Source: Euonymus europaeus (taxonomy: Eukaryota; Streptophyta; Magnoliopsida; Celastrales; Celastraceae). From it: DNA of 64,000 nt. Positions 20,567-31,020 of this stretch are shown here, one piece after another. A program made the translations under genes and the position numbers. Numbering within the stretch: the first letter of the stretch is position 1; each line of letters starts with the position of its first letter. The stretch lies in contig OY756961.1 of NCBI GenBank assembly GCA_963580455.1, positions 9,467,001 to 9,531,000 of the forward strand, in the 5' to 3' direction. Under the pieces are notes generated by a model that saw only the letters and a list, made by a program, of their open reading frames with translations, searched no databases and was not told where the DNA came from.

Positions 20567-22748
20567 TGTAGTAACCCGTTTTCGTCCGGGTATAATTCGA
20601 GACATATCATATTTTTACTTTTTTATATATTTATCATTTTATTTTATTTTTATTTTACTTTATAAATGTTTATTTTATTTTGTCACCCCACAAATCACTC
20701 CACCAAATTTGGGGTTCCAATCTTTCGATTTCTCCTCATCCCTTTCCCTTACCTAACACCATTAAATTATTTTGGGCAAAGTCCAATAGATTATTGTTGT
20801 ATTCGATGGTTGATGAAGAAAGTAAAGGATTTATTAAGATTCGGGTTAGACCATTTGCTTTACAGCATAAATACATAATATACTATCACCAATTGCAATT
20901 ATTTAAGACTTAAATCTTTGAAAAAATCTTCAAACAAAGAAAAAAGAAAGGTGTCATTTTCCATAAAAATTAATTGTGTAATTTTTTTTTCTTTTCCCTT
21001 CCCAATCATAAATAGCGTTGTCTTGGCTCGATATGGAGGAGAAAAAAATATTGCAACCTTCTACTTTCTCTCTTCACTCCACACACAGGTTTCCTCTAGC
21101 AGAGATTTCAATGAGTACACACAGATTTTCCCTAGCTATGATGTTTCCTTGCCACCAAAATCCATTTTTATCATGGTTCAATTCGTCATGTTTCCAGCCA
21201 TGAATTGAATCACCACATCAATACCACCACACACTCCTCTACCATAATCTCATCAGACCTGTCATCACAAGACCAACCTTAAATCTAAACCTTTCTTTGA
21301 CTCAAATCATCTCACTGACTTGATTGGAACCATCCATCCGCAACTTCAGTCTTTTCTTATCAGATATTGAACCCAGATTCGGTCATGAAGAGTTTCTAAG
21401 AAGAAATATCCGTTTCGTTATCATCGTCGGTGCCCATCGTTGATTTGACTTCAGTTCCGGTGAGTCTCAGCTGGATCTGGGGCGAGTCCTTACATTGACC
21501 GTTGTTAGTTCGCTCACTGTTTCTTCGAGCTGTGTCCAATCATCAGGCATTTAAGGTACAAGACCAAGGTTTGCAGGATGTTTCTTGCCGTAGACACGTG
21601 TCTAATTGGTCACAGGTGTCATTTCCGCCACTCACTCACCGAGCAGGAGAGAGGAATAGAATTCGGGAAGAAGGAGACGCTGACAGTATAGAAAAAGGAA
21701 GAAGAAAAGGGAAGGGCTAGGAGGATGGTTAAGGCTTGGGCTCAGTTGGGCCACGTTGGTAATGTCTATGAATTGGGTTGGTTAGATTATGTTTAGGGGT
21801 GGGCCGGTTAAGTTCTTATTCAAGTGTTGGGCTATATGTTAAAAGGCAGGGATATTGGAGCCTTTGGGTTTAGTTTATTGCAAATTTTAGATTGGGTTTA
21901 TTTTTAGGCTTGTATTGGGTGTGTTTATTTTATTCTCAAATTAAAAATATCATAAGTTGATATTACAAACTCATACTTATATACCATAGGATGGTATTTC
22001 AAAACTCAAACTTGTAGATAAATACCATAAGTTGGTATTTATTTCTTTTTGTCGATTATCATAAATATTATTACAAAATGCACTTATTTGTAAAACTATA
22101 AAATATCATAAGTTGACATTTTTTTTTTCTTCAAATATCAGAAATTAATATTATAAAATTCACTCTATTTTAACACAAATCAATACCATAAATTGGTATT
22201 TTCAAATTCTGTTCAAATTCCATAAGTTGGAATTTTTGGCTCAACCTCGTTTCACTTCCAACCTCAATATTAAGTTTAAATATAATATCATATGGTATTT
22301 TTTTTTTTGGATATTATAAATTATCACAAAATTAACTTTATTTTAACAAGATAAATACCATAAATTGGTACCTCCAAATTATTTTCAAATTCAATTTATT
22401 TATTACAGTTTTGTGAGTTAAAATTCAAAACCCAATCTTATTCTCAATTTTAAACCAATCATTAAATTTAAATACAACACCATAAGTTGGTGTTTTCAAA
22501 ATTAATCTTTTCAATGCCATAAGTTAGAGTAATCCGAAATTCAAATTATCATTATTCCTTCAAAATAACTCAATCTTGTAAATAATGAATTTTCAGAAAA
22601 TAGCCAATTATTTAAAAATTCAGTAACTGTTTTAAACAGCAGTCGTGGGGTAACTAACACCTTCCCCATGCTCAATCGACCCCCGTACCCTTATTTCTGG
22701 TTTGCAGGTTTTTTTCTTCAAGTGTCCAATTGCACTATAAAATCAATT
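20567..22748 (+). mobile_element. Single LTR in the Tat integrase (copy 2)
   Basis: Duplicate of the LTR at 9954-12114, with the same start TGTAGTAACCCG and the same 'tggtggcgactctg' after its end (22749-22762). It has a 28-bp segment at 21797-21824 that copy 1 lacks, and several small deletions in the palindrome array (for example near 22120 and 22290). Confidence 0.65.
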
Positions 22749-22785
22749 GGTGGCGACTCTGTCAGTTTTCAGGCCGGTTGACACA

Positions 22786-23693
22786 ATGGCTTTGACATTT
22801 ATCACACTTCTGTACCAAAAGCTTGGCATCCTTTATCATGGTTGGCCAATAATAACCACACGTAAGTACCTTGTGACTGGGCACCTTTGCACCAATGTGA
22901 CTACCACATATCTCTTCGTGTACTTCTCTTAAAACATAATTTGCCTCTCATGGGGCTAAGCATTTCAAGTATGGGAGAGTAAAGGATCTCCTATACAACG
23001 CCCCCTAGATAATAGTATATCGTGCAGCTCTCCTCCGCAGACTCTTACCCTCATTCTTATCCTCAAGTAGCCTTCCTTCCACTAAGAAATACCTTATGGG
23101 ATCCATCCAGCTATGCTCTACTTCTATCTCCCCTACATGATTTTCATCCAATATACTCTACTAAGGGAGGATTTCAATTCTGATAGAGGTAGGTACCGTG
23201 GCTGAGCTGGCGGACGTCAATCTAGCTAACACATTCGCTTTTACATTTTCAGCCATTGGTATATTCTTCAGTTCTACTGTTGGAATTTTTGCCAACAGCT
23301 CTTTCAGCTATGCCAATTACTTGATCATACTGGTCTTTTTGCTTCATACTCTCCCTTAATCTGCCCAACCACGAGTTGAGGGTCACTACTGATCGCAAGG
23401 TTTTTCACCTCCAATTTTATAGCCAATTGTAGGCCAACTAGTACAGCTTCATACTCTGCTTCGTTATTAGATGCTTTGAATTGAAAATGTAGAGCATGCT
23501 CTACTGTTATGCCCCTGGGCCGAGGAGCAATATGTCAGCCCCACTTTCATCTTGATTGGAAGAACCATCGACAAAAAGCTGTCACTGCTTTTGGTTTGCT
23601 TCTTGATCCTCGGTCGCTCTATGACACTCAACAATGAAGTTGGGAAGTGCTTGAGCTTTGATGGCCTGTCTGGGTTAGAACTGGATGTCAAAT
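22786..23693 (-). pseudogene. Tat second (archaeal-type) RNase H and integrase zinc finger
   Basis: On the minus strand a frame at about 23490-23340 reads 'SNNEAEYEAVLVGLQLAIKL' and on to 'AISSDPQLVVGQIKGEYEAK'. This is the signature of the second, archaeal-like RNase H that distinguishes Tat elements: a Glu in NEAEYEA and an Asp in SDPQLV. Stops flank it on both sides. Downstream (23113-22786) is the linker and the integrase zinc-finger end, as in copy 1. This domain exists only once in the window. Confidence 0.65.
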
Positions 23694-24710
23694 TCATTTT
23701 AACGCAATAGCCCATTTGACCAACCTACCGGATGTATCAGGCTTTTGCAAGACATTCTTCAGTGGTTGGTCAATTAGTACTATTATGGAATGTGCTTGGA
23801 AATAATGTCTTAATTTTCGGGTTGCTGTTACTAAAGATAGAGTCATTTTCTCAGCCCTACTATATCTGGTTTCTGCATCGAGCATGACCTTACTAGTGTA
23901 ATACACAGATCTCTGCTCCTTTTCTACTTCCCAGAAAAGATAAAGAACCTCCCCTTCCTTGGGACATGTCAGTAGCGATGGTTGACTCAAATATCTCTTC
24001 AAATCCTCAAAAGAATTTTGATATTCTTTTGTCCAGCTGAACTGTCTTGCCTTTTTTAGGGACTGAAAGAATGGTCTGCACTTATCCCCTGACCTTGCAA
24101 GGAAACGTCCCAGTGAGGCAGCTCGGCCTGTCAATCTTTGCACCTCATTTGCATTCCTGGACGATTCCATTTTTAGGATCGCCTCAACCTTCTCGGGGTT
24201 GACTTCAATACCTCTCTTCGTAACCAAAAAACCAAGGAATTTACCCGAGCTTACACCAAAAGCACACTTATCTGGGTTCAGCTTCATCTTATACTTGTCA
24301 AGCATAGAGCAGACCTTGCAAAGGTCTGCTGGATGGTCTTCTGCCCGTTTACTTTTTACCACCATGTCATCCACATAGGCTTCAATATTCTTTCCAATCA
24401 AATTGGCAAATATGTGATTGACTAAGTGCTGGTAGGTTGCTCCAGCATTTTTCAATTCGAATGGCATAATCCTATAACAGTAGGTCCCTTCTGGAGTGAT
24501 GAATGAAGTTCTCTCCTCGTCATCAGGATTCATCTTTATCTGATGATATCCGGAGTAAGCATCCAAGAAACTAAGTTCCTCGTGTCCTGAGGTAGCATCG
24601 ACCAGTTGGTTAATCTTGGGAAGTGGATAACTGTCCTTAGGACATGCCTTGTTAAGAGCTGTAAAATCTACACACATTCTCCATTTGTCGTTGGCCTTTC
24701 TTACGATCAC
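23694..24710 (-). pseudogene. Tat reverse transcriptase and first RNase H
   Basis: A 338-codon open frame, the longest intact coding stretch in the window. RT motifs in order: 'KWRMCVDFTALNKACPKDSYPLP' region, 'FLDAYSGYHQI', 'MPFELKNAGATYQ' (Gly to Glu against the usual MPFGLKN), the catalytic 'AYVDDM', and 'FLGFLVTKRGIE'. The thumb and connection follow, then the first RNase H start 'EVEKEQRSVYYTSK'. The domain ends near the stop at 23694. Upstream, 24711-25130 contains the RT N-terminus but with stops. The YVDD site is intact; the rest of pol is not. Confidence 0.8.
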
Positions 24711-25149
24711 GACATTATCTAGTCAGCTCATATACAATACTTCCCGGATGAAATATGTATCAAGGAGCTTCTTCACCTCTTATTTGATAGCATTTTGTCT
24801 ATCAATTGTAAAATTCCTTCTTTTTTGTTTAACTGGCTTCATCCCAGTCTTAATGCATAAATGGTGGGTTATCACATCAGTACTGATTCTAGGAATATCA
24901 TTTGCACTCTAGGCGAAAGTTTTTAGGCAGTCAAGAAGGAAATCTGACAAACTGGTCTTCAACTTATCATCGAGTTGAGAGCCAAGGAACAACGTTTTGG
25001 ACCCTTCTCTCACCATGAATGGGACCAGTTCTTTCGCAGGAGTCGGATGGAAAGTACTGTCTTCCTCCCAAACATCTAGACTCCCAACCGATATCGAGGA
25101 CTTCTTTCTTATCCTTCAGTTCAGTATAATAGATGCCACGAGCCATCTT

Positions 25150-25640
25150 CTAATCTCCTTTAACTTCACCAATTCCCCTGGCAGTTAGGAATTTCATTTT
25201 GAGATGGTATGTTGACACTATCGCCCTAATCATATGTTGGAGAGGTCTACTGATGATTCCATTGTAAGTTGCTTTCACATCTACAACCAAAAGGTCTACA
25301 ATATTCATCGTAGTTCGTGGGTGAGTACCTAGTGTCATAGGTAGGGATATGATCCCCTTGGGGATGATAGGTTCTCCTGCAAGACCATAGAGTGGCACAT
25401 CGGTTGGTTTGAACCGGTCTTCAGAGATCTTCAACTACTTGAAAGCATGGTAGAATAGGATGTCAGCTGCACTTCCATTATCCACCAACATCTTATTTAC
25501 TGTGAAATTTGCTATGATTGCCTCTACCACCAGAGGATCATCATGCGGGTAATGAGTCTCCCCTTCATCTTTCTCTGAGAAAGTGATGCTTCCTTCCTTC
25601 CTTCGGTTCTTCTTTGGTGGGGGCATTTGCTCATTTTATT
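25150..25640 (-). pseudogene. Tat protease
   Basis: The minus strand contains the retropepsin active-site region 'MLVDNGSAADILFYHAF' (about 25500-25445), a Tat-style variant with Asn-Gly after Asp. A stop follows. Next is the continuation with 'LYGLAGEPIIPKGIISLP', 'TTMNIVDLLVVD', 'ATYNGIISRP' and 'IVSTYHLKMKFLT'. The single stop between the two halves (about 25435) breaks it. Confidence 0.7.
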
Positions 25641-26514
25641 GGGTGTATATTCTTCCTGTTGATGAATTGTGCCCCCCGACTGCCAGCCCTCCAATAATAA
25701 CTCCGATAGTCCCGGCTGTCCCATCCTTATGCCTAGGAGACCTATCCCCTCTGTGGGGGGATCTCGATCTGCCTTTTGATCTATTTCTCTCATCCCCTCG
25801 CCTGTAATCTATCCTCGAATCATCCCTTGATCTCTTATCACCTCTACCAGCAGTGTATTGGTTCAGATGTCCCATTCTAATGAGGCCTTCAATTTCATCC
25901 TTCAGGTGCCTACAATCATTGGTGTCATGACCATGATCTTTGTGGAACCTACAATACTGGTCAGATTACCTCTTCTCTGGTGGTGATTTCATCTTCTTCG
26001 GCCACTTAACCAAATTCTGGTCTTTGATCTCAAGAAGCACATTTTTCAGGGAGGTGTTCAAAGGTGTGTAATTATTTTACTTCTTAGCTGGTTCAGTCTT
26101 TTTGGATGATCTATCGTCCGTTCTTCCTTTGCCCGCTGACTTGCTACCATCTATCCTGTCAGATTTCATCTGGCTCTTCCCTCCTGAAGCTCTGCCAGAT
26201 GACGAGGCAATTCGGACAGAAAAATGACAAGTTTTAAGAGCATCTGTTACCTTTATGTACTTCTCAGCCCCGACTAATAGTTCCTCTATAGTCTGCTGCT
26301 GCTCCGTACATAATTAGTTTACAAATTGTTCATGTCAAATTGTCCTGATCAAAGAAGCATTAACAACTGCTATCTGGACATCTAGAATTGTCATACACAT
26401 CCGGTTGAACCGGGTCATGAAAGTCCGCAGTGATTCCCCCTCCTCATGCTCAATTACCATGAAGTCGCTGTTGTTGGTCTTCGACTTCCTCGAACTAGCA
26501 AAGTGGAGAGCAAA
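25640..26514 (-). pseudogene. Tat gag, C-terminal half
   Basis: The minus-strand reading begins after the LINE insertion with 'FALHFASSRKSKTNN' and 'ESLRTFMTRFNRM', the gag capsid core. It continues toward 25636 with an Arg/Asp/Ser-rich basic region ('RSRDDSRIDYRRGDERNRSK'). No clear zinc knuckle remains. Stops lie at about 26330, 26085 and 25965. It joins the N-terminal half at 28193 across the LINE and its 10-bp duplication. Confidence 0.65.
26505..26514. repeat. LINE target-site duplication, left
   Basis: GGAGAGCAAA, repeated at 28183-28192 directly after the LINE poly(A). On both sides it is gag coding sequence. Confidence 0.8.
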
Positions 26515-28182
26515 AGTCCCCCTCCTCATCATCTCTATGGGCTACTTGGTCTCGGTCGAATCTGCTTAGGGGAAGGAGTTTTTGGCGTATCCCTCTGCCT
26601 AATAGTCCATCATGGACTTGGAGGAAACTTTTACAAAGCAGAGAATGATGTCGGCCTTATTTCCGTCATGTTATTGGGAATGGTAAAGACACTGCATTAT
26701 GGACAGATTTTTGGCTCCCAACTGGACCTCTATGTGATAATTATGCAAGTCATATTCTTATGGCTACCGGGTTACCTTGGGAAGCAAAAGTCTCAGACAT
26801 TATTTCTGAGGAAGGTCTTTGGAAGTTTCCTGAGAGCCAAATTGTGCTTAGGCGTGAATGGGATTCAATTGGGTTTTACCCGTTGATAGACAGGAGAGAT
26901 GAAATACATTGGCATGGTCGATCAATATGCAGATTTCGGATTAACATTGCATGGGAAACAATACGAGCTAGAAGAGATCAAGATAGCTATCACCACTTAT
27001 TGTGGTTTCCTATGCATATACCACGCCATTCATTTATTTTATGGGTGGCTTCTTGCTCTCGGCTTTGGACTATGGATAGGCTCTTGCGCCATGGTCTACT
27101 CTCAAATGCTGATTGTGTTTTTTGTGGAGCTGAAGTTGAGTCTCACTGCCACCTATTTTTTTATTGTAATTACACGCAAGCCATTTGGACCCCTATTTCT
27201 GTTAAGACAGGAATTTCCTGGCCTATACTACCTTGGATGGAGTTACTTCAGTGGGCGGCAGTTTCCTTTAAAACTAAGTCTTTGAAGACCACAATTGCTA
27301 AGTTGTGTTTCTCTGCAACTATTTATGAAGTTTGGTATGAGAGGAATGCCAGAATCTTTAAAGGAGTAGTCAGGCCTCTTGGGGTGATAAAGCGGCGTAT
27401 TCTGGCTGAGATGAAGGGTCGAATTTTCAACACTGTCTTCAAAGATGCAGTCAATTTTCCAGAATTAGTAAGTGCATGGAGTCTTTGACGTGGCGGGACT
27501 TTGCAATTTTGCATGCATGGTTCTAGGCATGCAACTGGTTCCATGCATGGCTCTGTAATTTACATACACGTGGACTTCCACATTATGAGATTAAAGGCTG
27601 GTTGTCTTTTAGGTCTTGGGATGGGAGACGGAAATAATGGGACAATGATGCCCTTGATTTACGGTAATGAAAGAGTGGATCAAAGCTGAGATCCGGATGT
27701 CGACTTCAAGTCGGGTGTATTAATGAGCCTAGGAAAAGTGTGCCACAAGCATGGCACGTCTTTCTCTTGGGTCATAAAAGTAGGATGGAGTTCTTTTAGT
27801 TAGCTATCCAAATGGTGGTGGGTCAGTGTATTTACTGCTAGAGGATGGCAGAAAGTGGACTTGTCTAAATTGAAGATCTTAAGAAAGGTTCCCTCATTAA
27901 ATAATGACCCAAAGATGTCGGCTCATAATGGTTTTGGCTTGAATGCCTTGATGGGGTTTTCGGAATGAAGATTCTTTGATGGCTAAGAAGATTTTATTGT
28001 ATCAGTGGAATGAAGTAAAATGGTCCGTAGTTGTGGAGCTATTAAATTAGCTTGCAATATCGTTTAAAACTCTATCGGAATATGAATTTCCATAGAATTT
28101 GTGAAATTCTTGGGGTATGCCCCTCGTATGTTTTGTAATTCTCTATTTTGGTTAATACAATACGCTTAATTACCAAAAAAAA
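26515..28182 (+). mobile_element. 5'-truncated LINE (L1-type) inserted in Tat gag
   Basis: A plus-strand insertion of about 1.67 kb with a C-terminal ORF2 fragment, a 0.69-kb 3' UTR and an A8 tail (28175-28182). It is flanked by a 10-bp target duplication (26505-26514 and 28183-28192). Severe 5' truncation, an A tail and a target duplication of this size are typical of L1-type target-primed integration. The gag frame resumes on both sides. Confidence 0.8.
26530..27488 (+). pseudogene. LINE ORF2 C-terminal fragment with zf-RVT
   Basis: Reading 'LLRGRSFW' and 'SWTWRKLLQ' (about 26568-26640, with one stop), then an open 242-codon frame from 26760 to 27488. This frame has 'FRINIAWETIR', 'FPMHIPRHSFILW', and the zinc-binding region at about residues 119-138: C-x-x-C followed by HCHLFFYC. 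It ends with 'EVWYERNARIFKG' and 'IKRRILAEMKGR'. This is the region downstream of reverse transcriptase in plant L1 elements. The endonuclease and RT domains are absent because of 5' truncation. Confidence 0.75.
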
Positions 28183-28192
28183 GGAGAGCAAA
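28183..28192. repeat. LINE target-site duplication, right
   Basis: GGAGAGCAAA follows the A8 tail. See the left copy at 26505-26514. Confidence 0.8.
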
Positions 28193-28931
28193 CTTCCTTG
28201 TCAGCTCTTGAAAAACTATGAATGTTGTGTTGCGGAAGACCAAGGAACCAAGTTCTGTACACTCCAACCAAGGTGGCAGGGAAAAATTGGCACATCATTA
28301 CATCAGTAGCTCATTGGAATTCCATCTTAGCCTTGAACCCCCTAACATGATCCCTAGGATCTTGGGTTCTATCGTACTCCTTCAGGTCTGGATGTTTAAA
28401 ATCCCGGGGTGTAGCAGTATCTAGGATGTCCCATGACAAGGGATTGAGTGAGCGATACCACATGTCGTCCAGACCTCCAAAACCTTGCAGGGCAGCAATC
28501 TTCCTATCAACTTCTTCCAGATGTTTCTCAACACCTTCTGGAAGATTAGTTGCACGGGTGTCTCTTCTGGTACTTGCCACGGAATTCATGGCATTATTAT
28601 CCCGTTTTTGGGTCATCCTAGAGTCGCCTGAATTAGAGTGCCTATTCTCCTGATGTTTTGTGACCGGCAGATTCTCCTTGGGCGGTTGGTTGGCTAATAC
28701 TACTTCAGTCAGTATCTCTACTTGTCTACAAATCTGATTAAATCGCTCAGCCGAGATGGGAGGATTAGGCTGACCGATGTTCGCATGGTCTATAGGTTAT
28801 TCTTGCTGTTGATTGTTAACTTCCTGAATAGAAGGGTCTTCCTCTAGAGGTAGAAGGTCAGTCCTTACACCAAGACTTCCAGTAGTAGAGGTCTCAGGAT
28901 CAACTCCTGTATTTCTCCTTGGTCTGACCAT
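28193..28931 (-). pseudogene. Tat gag, N-terminal half
   Basis: On the minus strand the ATG at 28931-28929 opens MVRPRRNTG, followed by a polar region and one stop near 28800. A capsid-type segment follows: 'EKHLEEVDRKIAALQG', 'PFK/RDFKHPDLKEYDRTQDPRDHV', then, after frame changes, '...TWFLGLPQHNIHSFSR'. The ATG lies 32 bases after the primer-binding-site-like segment. It breaks at the LINE; its C-terminal half is at 25640-26514. Confidence 0.7.
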
Positions 28932-28962
28932 TGTGAATTACTTTTGGGAAGATACTCTATCT

Positions 28963-28984
28963 CTTCCCATAGACGGCGCTGGAG
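28963..28984 (-). promoter_or_regulatory. Primer-binding-site region of the Tat element
   Basis: Just inside the 5' LTR the minus strand reads CTCCAGCGCCGTCTATGGGA. It resembles the 'tggcgccgtctgtggga' seen after the LTR of many plant Tat/Del-like elements, with two or three substitutions. The tRNA used was not determined. Confidence 0.55.
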
Positions 28985-29646
28985 TAATGATGCAAAAAAC
29001 TGTCTATCCTAGCTGGATGTCCTACACAATAAACAAACGTAAGTTAGGAGGGACCCTGAATTAGTTCAGGGGGCCCCGCTCCGACGCTCAAGTCAGTTAG
29101 GTAATTCTCAGTTGGAAAGACTCGGTCTCTGAGAGCTCTCTCAACTCAAGCAACAGTAATGCCAGTTGTGATGTCAAAATTTACCTGATGCGTGGGGCTT
29201 CTTTTATAGGGATTTACAGAGTTCTTATTCCTTGAGGAATGAAACTCCCTTCTTCCTTATCTGAGCGTATTTTTCGGAGTCATAATATTTTTGGGTTTCT
29301 ACTGCTTATAGGATTAAGACTCCTAAAAGAAGTGATGGATCTAATTCGGATTCGGCATTGACCTACCAACCACCCTGTTTAAACTCATGATGACCGACCA
29401 ACCTATATGCCTAAATGCGAAGACAGACAAGCAAGAGCACAAGGCTGAACCGATCAGTAGTGTATGACCGACCAACCAACCACAGATCTCAAAGGACCAA
29501 TGGAGGAGTCGCTCCAACATGGTCCAACCGACCGAACAACGATGTTACTCTACATCGATAGGTCCAGCAAAGTGCAATACCGCCCATCCGAGGTGGAAAT
29601 TTACACGTGTCACAATCTTATTTGGTGGATCAATTTTGCCACATCA
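28985..29646 (-). repeat. 5' LTR of the Tat element
   Basis: On the minus strand it starts TGATGTGGCAAAATTGATCC at 29646 and ends ...TGCATCATTA at 28985. It matches 6056-6755 along its length. It is about 40 bases shorter, mainly through a deletion near 29010-29015 relative to 6095-6130. Confidence 0.85.
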
Positions 29647-29651
29647 TGTTC
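29647..29651. repeat. Target-site duplication (right) of the Tat element
   Basis: TGTTC abuts the outer end of the 5' LTR and matches 6051-6055. Confidence 0.85.
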
Positions 29652-30590
29652 CAACATTTGTACTGAGATTTCAGTGTTGCTACTATTTTTGACATTCATG
29701 CATGTTTATCCATCCAAAAGATCAGAACTTTAACTCATTATGGAAACTATCTGTCTTACTGATACTAATCAGTACTCTCTGGTTGATCCTTCTTTTATGA
29801 AAGTTAGTAATGTTTTGACTAATGTTTTGATTTTGGTTGAATTTTTTGGTGCTATTTTGTTGATACTGTTAGTTTATGGTTGATACTATTCGATTTTGTT
29901 GGTTATTATAATGATATTATTTACTCATTTGATACTATTTATACAGTAGATATTGTTTATTATATTGGTACTATTTATTCATTTGAAATAGTTTATTATA
30001 CTGATACTGTTTACTATTTGATATTGTTTATTCAGTTGATACTATTTTCTTTGTACTGTGTATTTAGTTGATATTGATTATTATTTTGGTACTCTTTATT
30101 CATTTAAATTAGTAATGTTTAGTAAGTAATGTGTACTATATAGTCAATGGAACATTGACACTTGATCATTTGATAATTTTTATTATGTTGGTACTGTTTA
30201 TTCAGTTAATGTTCGTTATTGTATTCATATTGTTTGATGGTTTGATACTATTTATTTAGTTGATATCATTTGATGTTGTGGTACTCTTTCAAATTTTGAT
30301 GTTTGATGTTGTGGTTATACAATTATAATAGGATGGATCCAAACGATCAAGAGTATTGAATTCACTGATATACTAAAGATGTTGCTAGAGATACTTCCAT
30401 TTTTGAAATTAATCAAACTGCATTTGGAAGAAGAAACTGGATAAGGTAGCATGTCAAAGAAACGACTTGCATTTGGTACTATAATACTATATGTTAATGT
30501 CATAGTATTTGATATATTTGTTTTTTAAGTTTGAATTATAAATTGTCATTATAAAATTATCTGATAATGTCATAGTATTTAATATTGATA
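29652..30590 (+). repeat. Left arm of the foldback-like element: GATACTGTT-type repeats
   Basis: The plus strand is T/G-rich and made of degenerate 18-30-bp words such as 'gatactgtttattcagtt', 'gatactatttatac' and 'gatattgtttattat'. It continues the outer arm at 5928-6055 when the Tat element is removed. ORF-like readings here (for example 29880-30071) are low-complexity by-products. Confidence 0.7.
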
Positions 30591-31020
30591 CTGTCGACTT
30601 GCAAAATATTGACAAAATCACAATATCAACCATGTTAGTACCACAACACATTATAGCACCACAATATATGGCAGTACCTCGCAACTTCAACTAATACCAC
30701 AACACATGAAACAATATCACAATTCTAACCAACATCACTACACATTACATGACAATATTTTTGTTGGTAATAATATTGTTAATGATATTATGTCATTGTT
30801 TTAAAACTTAACACTATTATTGATAATGATATAATTAATGATGTTGATACTATTTCTAAATGTTGTACTATTATTGGTAATTGTATTGTTGCAAAACTTG
30901 ATATTGTTATTTGTGACGATACTGTTAATAATGTTCATATTATTTCTGATTTTGATGTTGTTGGTAATGAAATTGTTGTAAAACTTGTTAGTGATAAGTA
31001 TTATTGTCCACTTAATTTTT
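30591..31020. repeat. Centre of the foldback-like element: alternating strand bias
   Basis: At about 30600-30750 the plus strand is A/C-rich ('accacaacac', 'caatatcac'). At about 30755-31010 it is T/G-rich again ('gataatgatata', 'attgttggtaat'). From 31021 it is A/C-rich. So the same short word appears in at least four alternating orientations, with the middle two blocks forming a smaller inverted repeat inside the larger one. Confidence 0.6.

Larger units (their letters stand above)
20107..23113. repeat. 3-kb direct duplication, copy 2
   Basis: Partner of 9494-12479 in the same orientation. Here the right-hand junction continues naturally into the rest of Tat pol (second RNase H). The left-hand junction at 20107 breaks the integrase core after the 'ELPIVLW' motif and adjoins the 7.6-kb block. 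In copy 1 it is the reverse: the left side is natural and the right side is broken. Confidence 0.9.
6056..29646 (-). mobile_element. Tat-lineage Ty3/gypsy retrotransposon, nested and decayed
   Basis: Matching LTRs lie at 6056-6755 and 28985-29646, both read on the minus strand, with a perfect TGTTC target duplication. Going 5' to 3' on the minus strand: 5' LTR, primer-binding-site-like segment, gag, protease, RT-RNase H, second RNase H, integrase, antisense ORF, purine-rich tract, 3' LTR. The second RNase H and the antisense ORF between pol and the 3' LTR are hallmarks of the Tat group. The apparent 23.6-kb length comes from a LINE tail in gag, an LTR in integrase, and a 3-kb duplication enclosing 7.6 kb of other DNA. 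Every coding domain carries stops or frameshifts, so it cannot be autonomous. Confidence 0.85.

Noticed and set aside
9950..22790. The two 2.2-kb LTRs as the 5' and 3' LTR of one element containing the 7.6-kb block
   Set aside because: Each LTR has the same integrase sequence on both of its sides, so they are duplicates of one insertion and not the ends of one element.
29880..30071. Membrane-protein-like ORF (Ile/Tyr/Leu-rich, 63 codons)
   Set aside because: It is a by-product of the GATACTGTT-type repeats; other frames of the same repeat give similar text.
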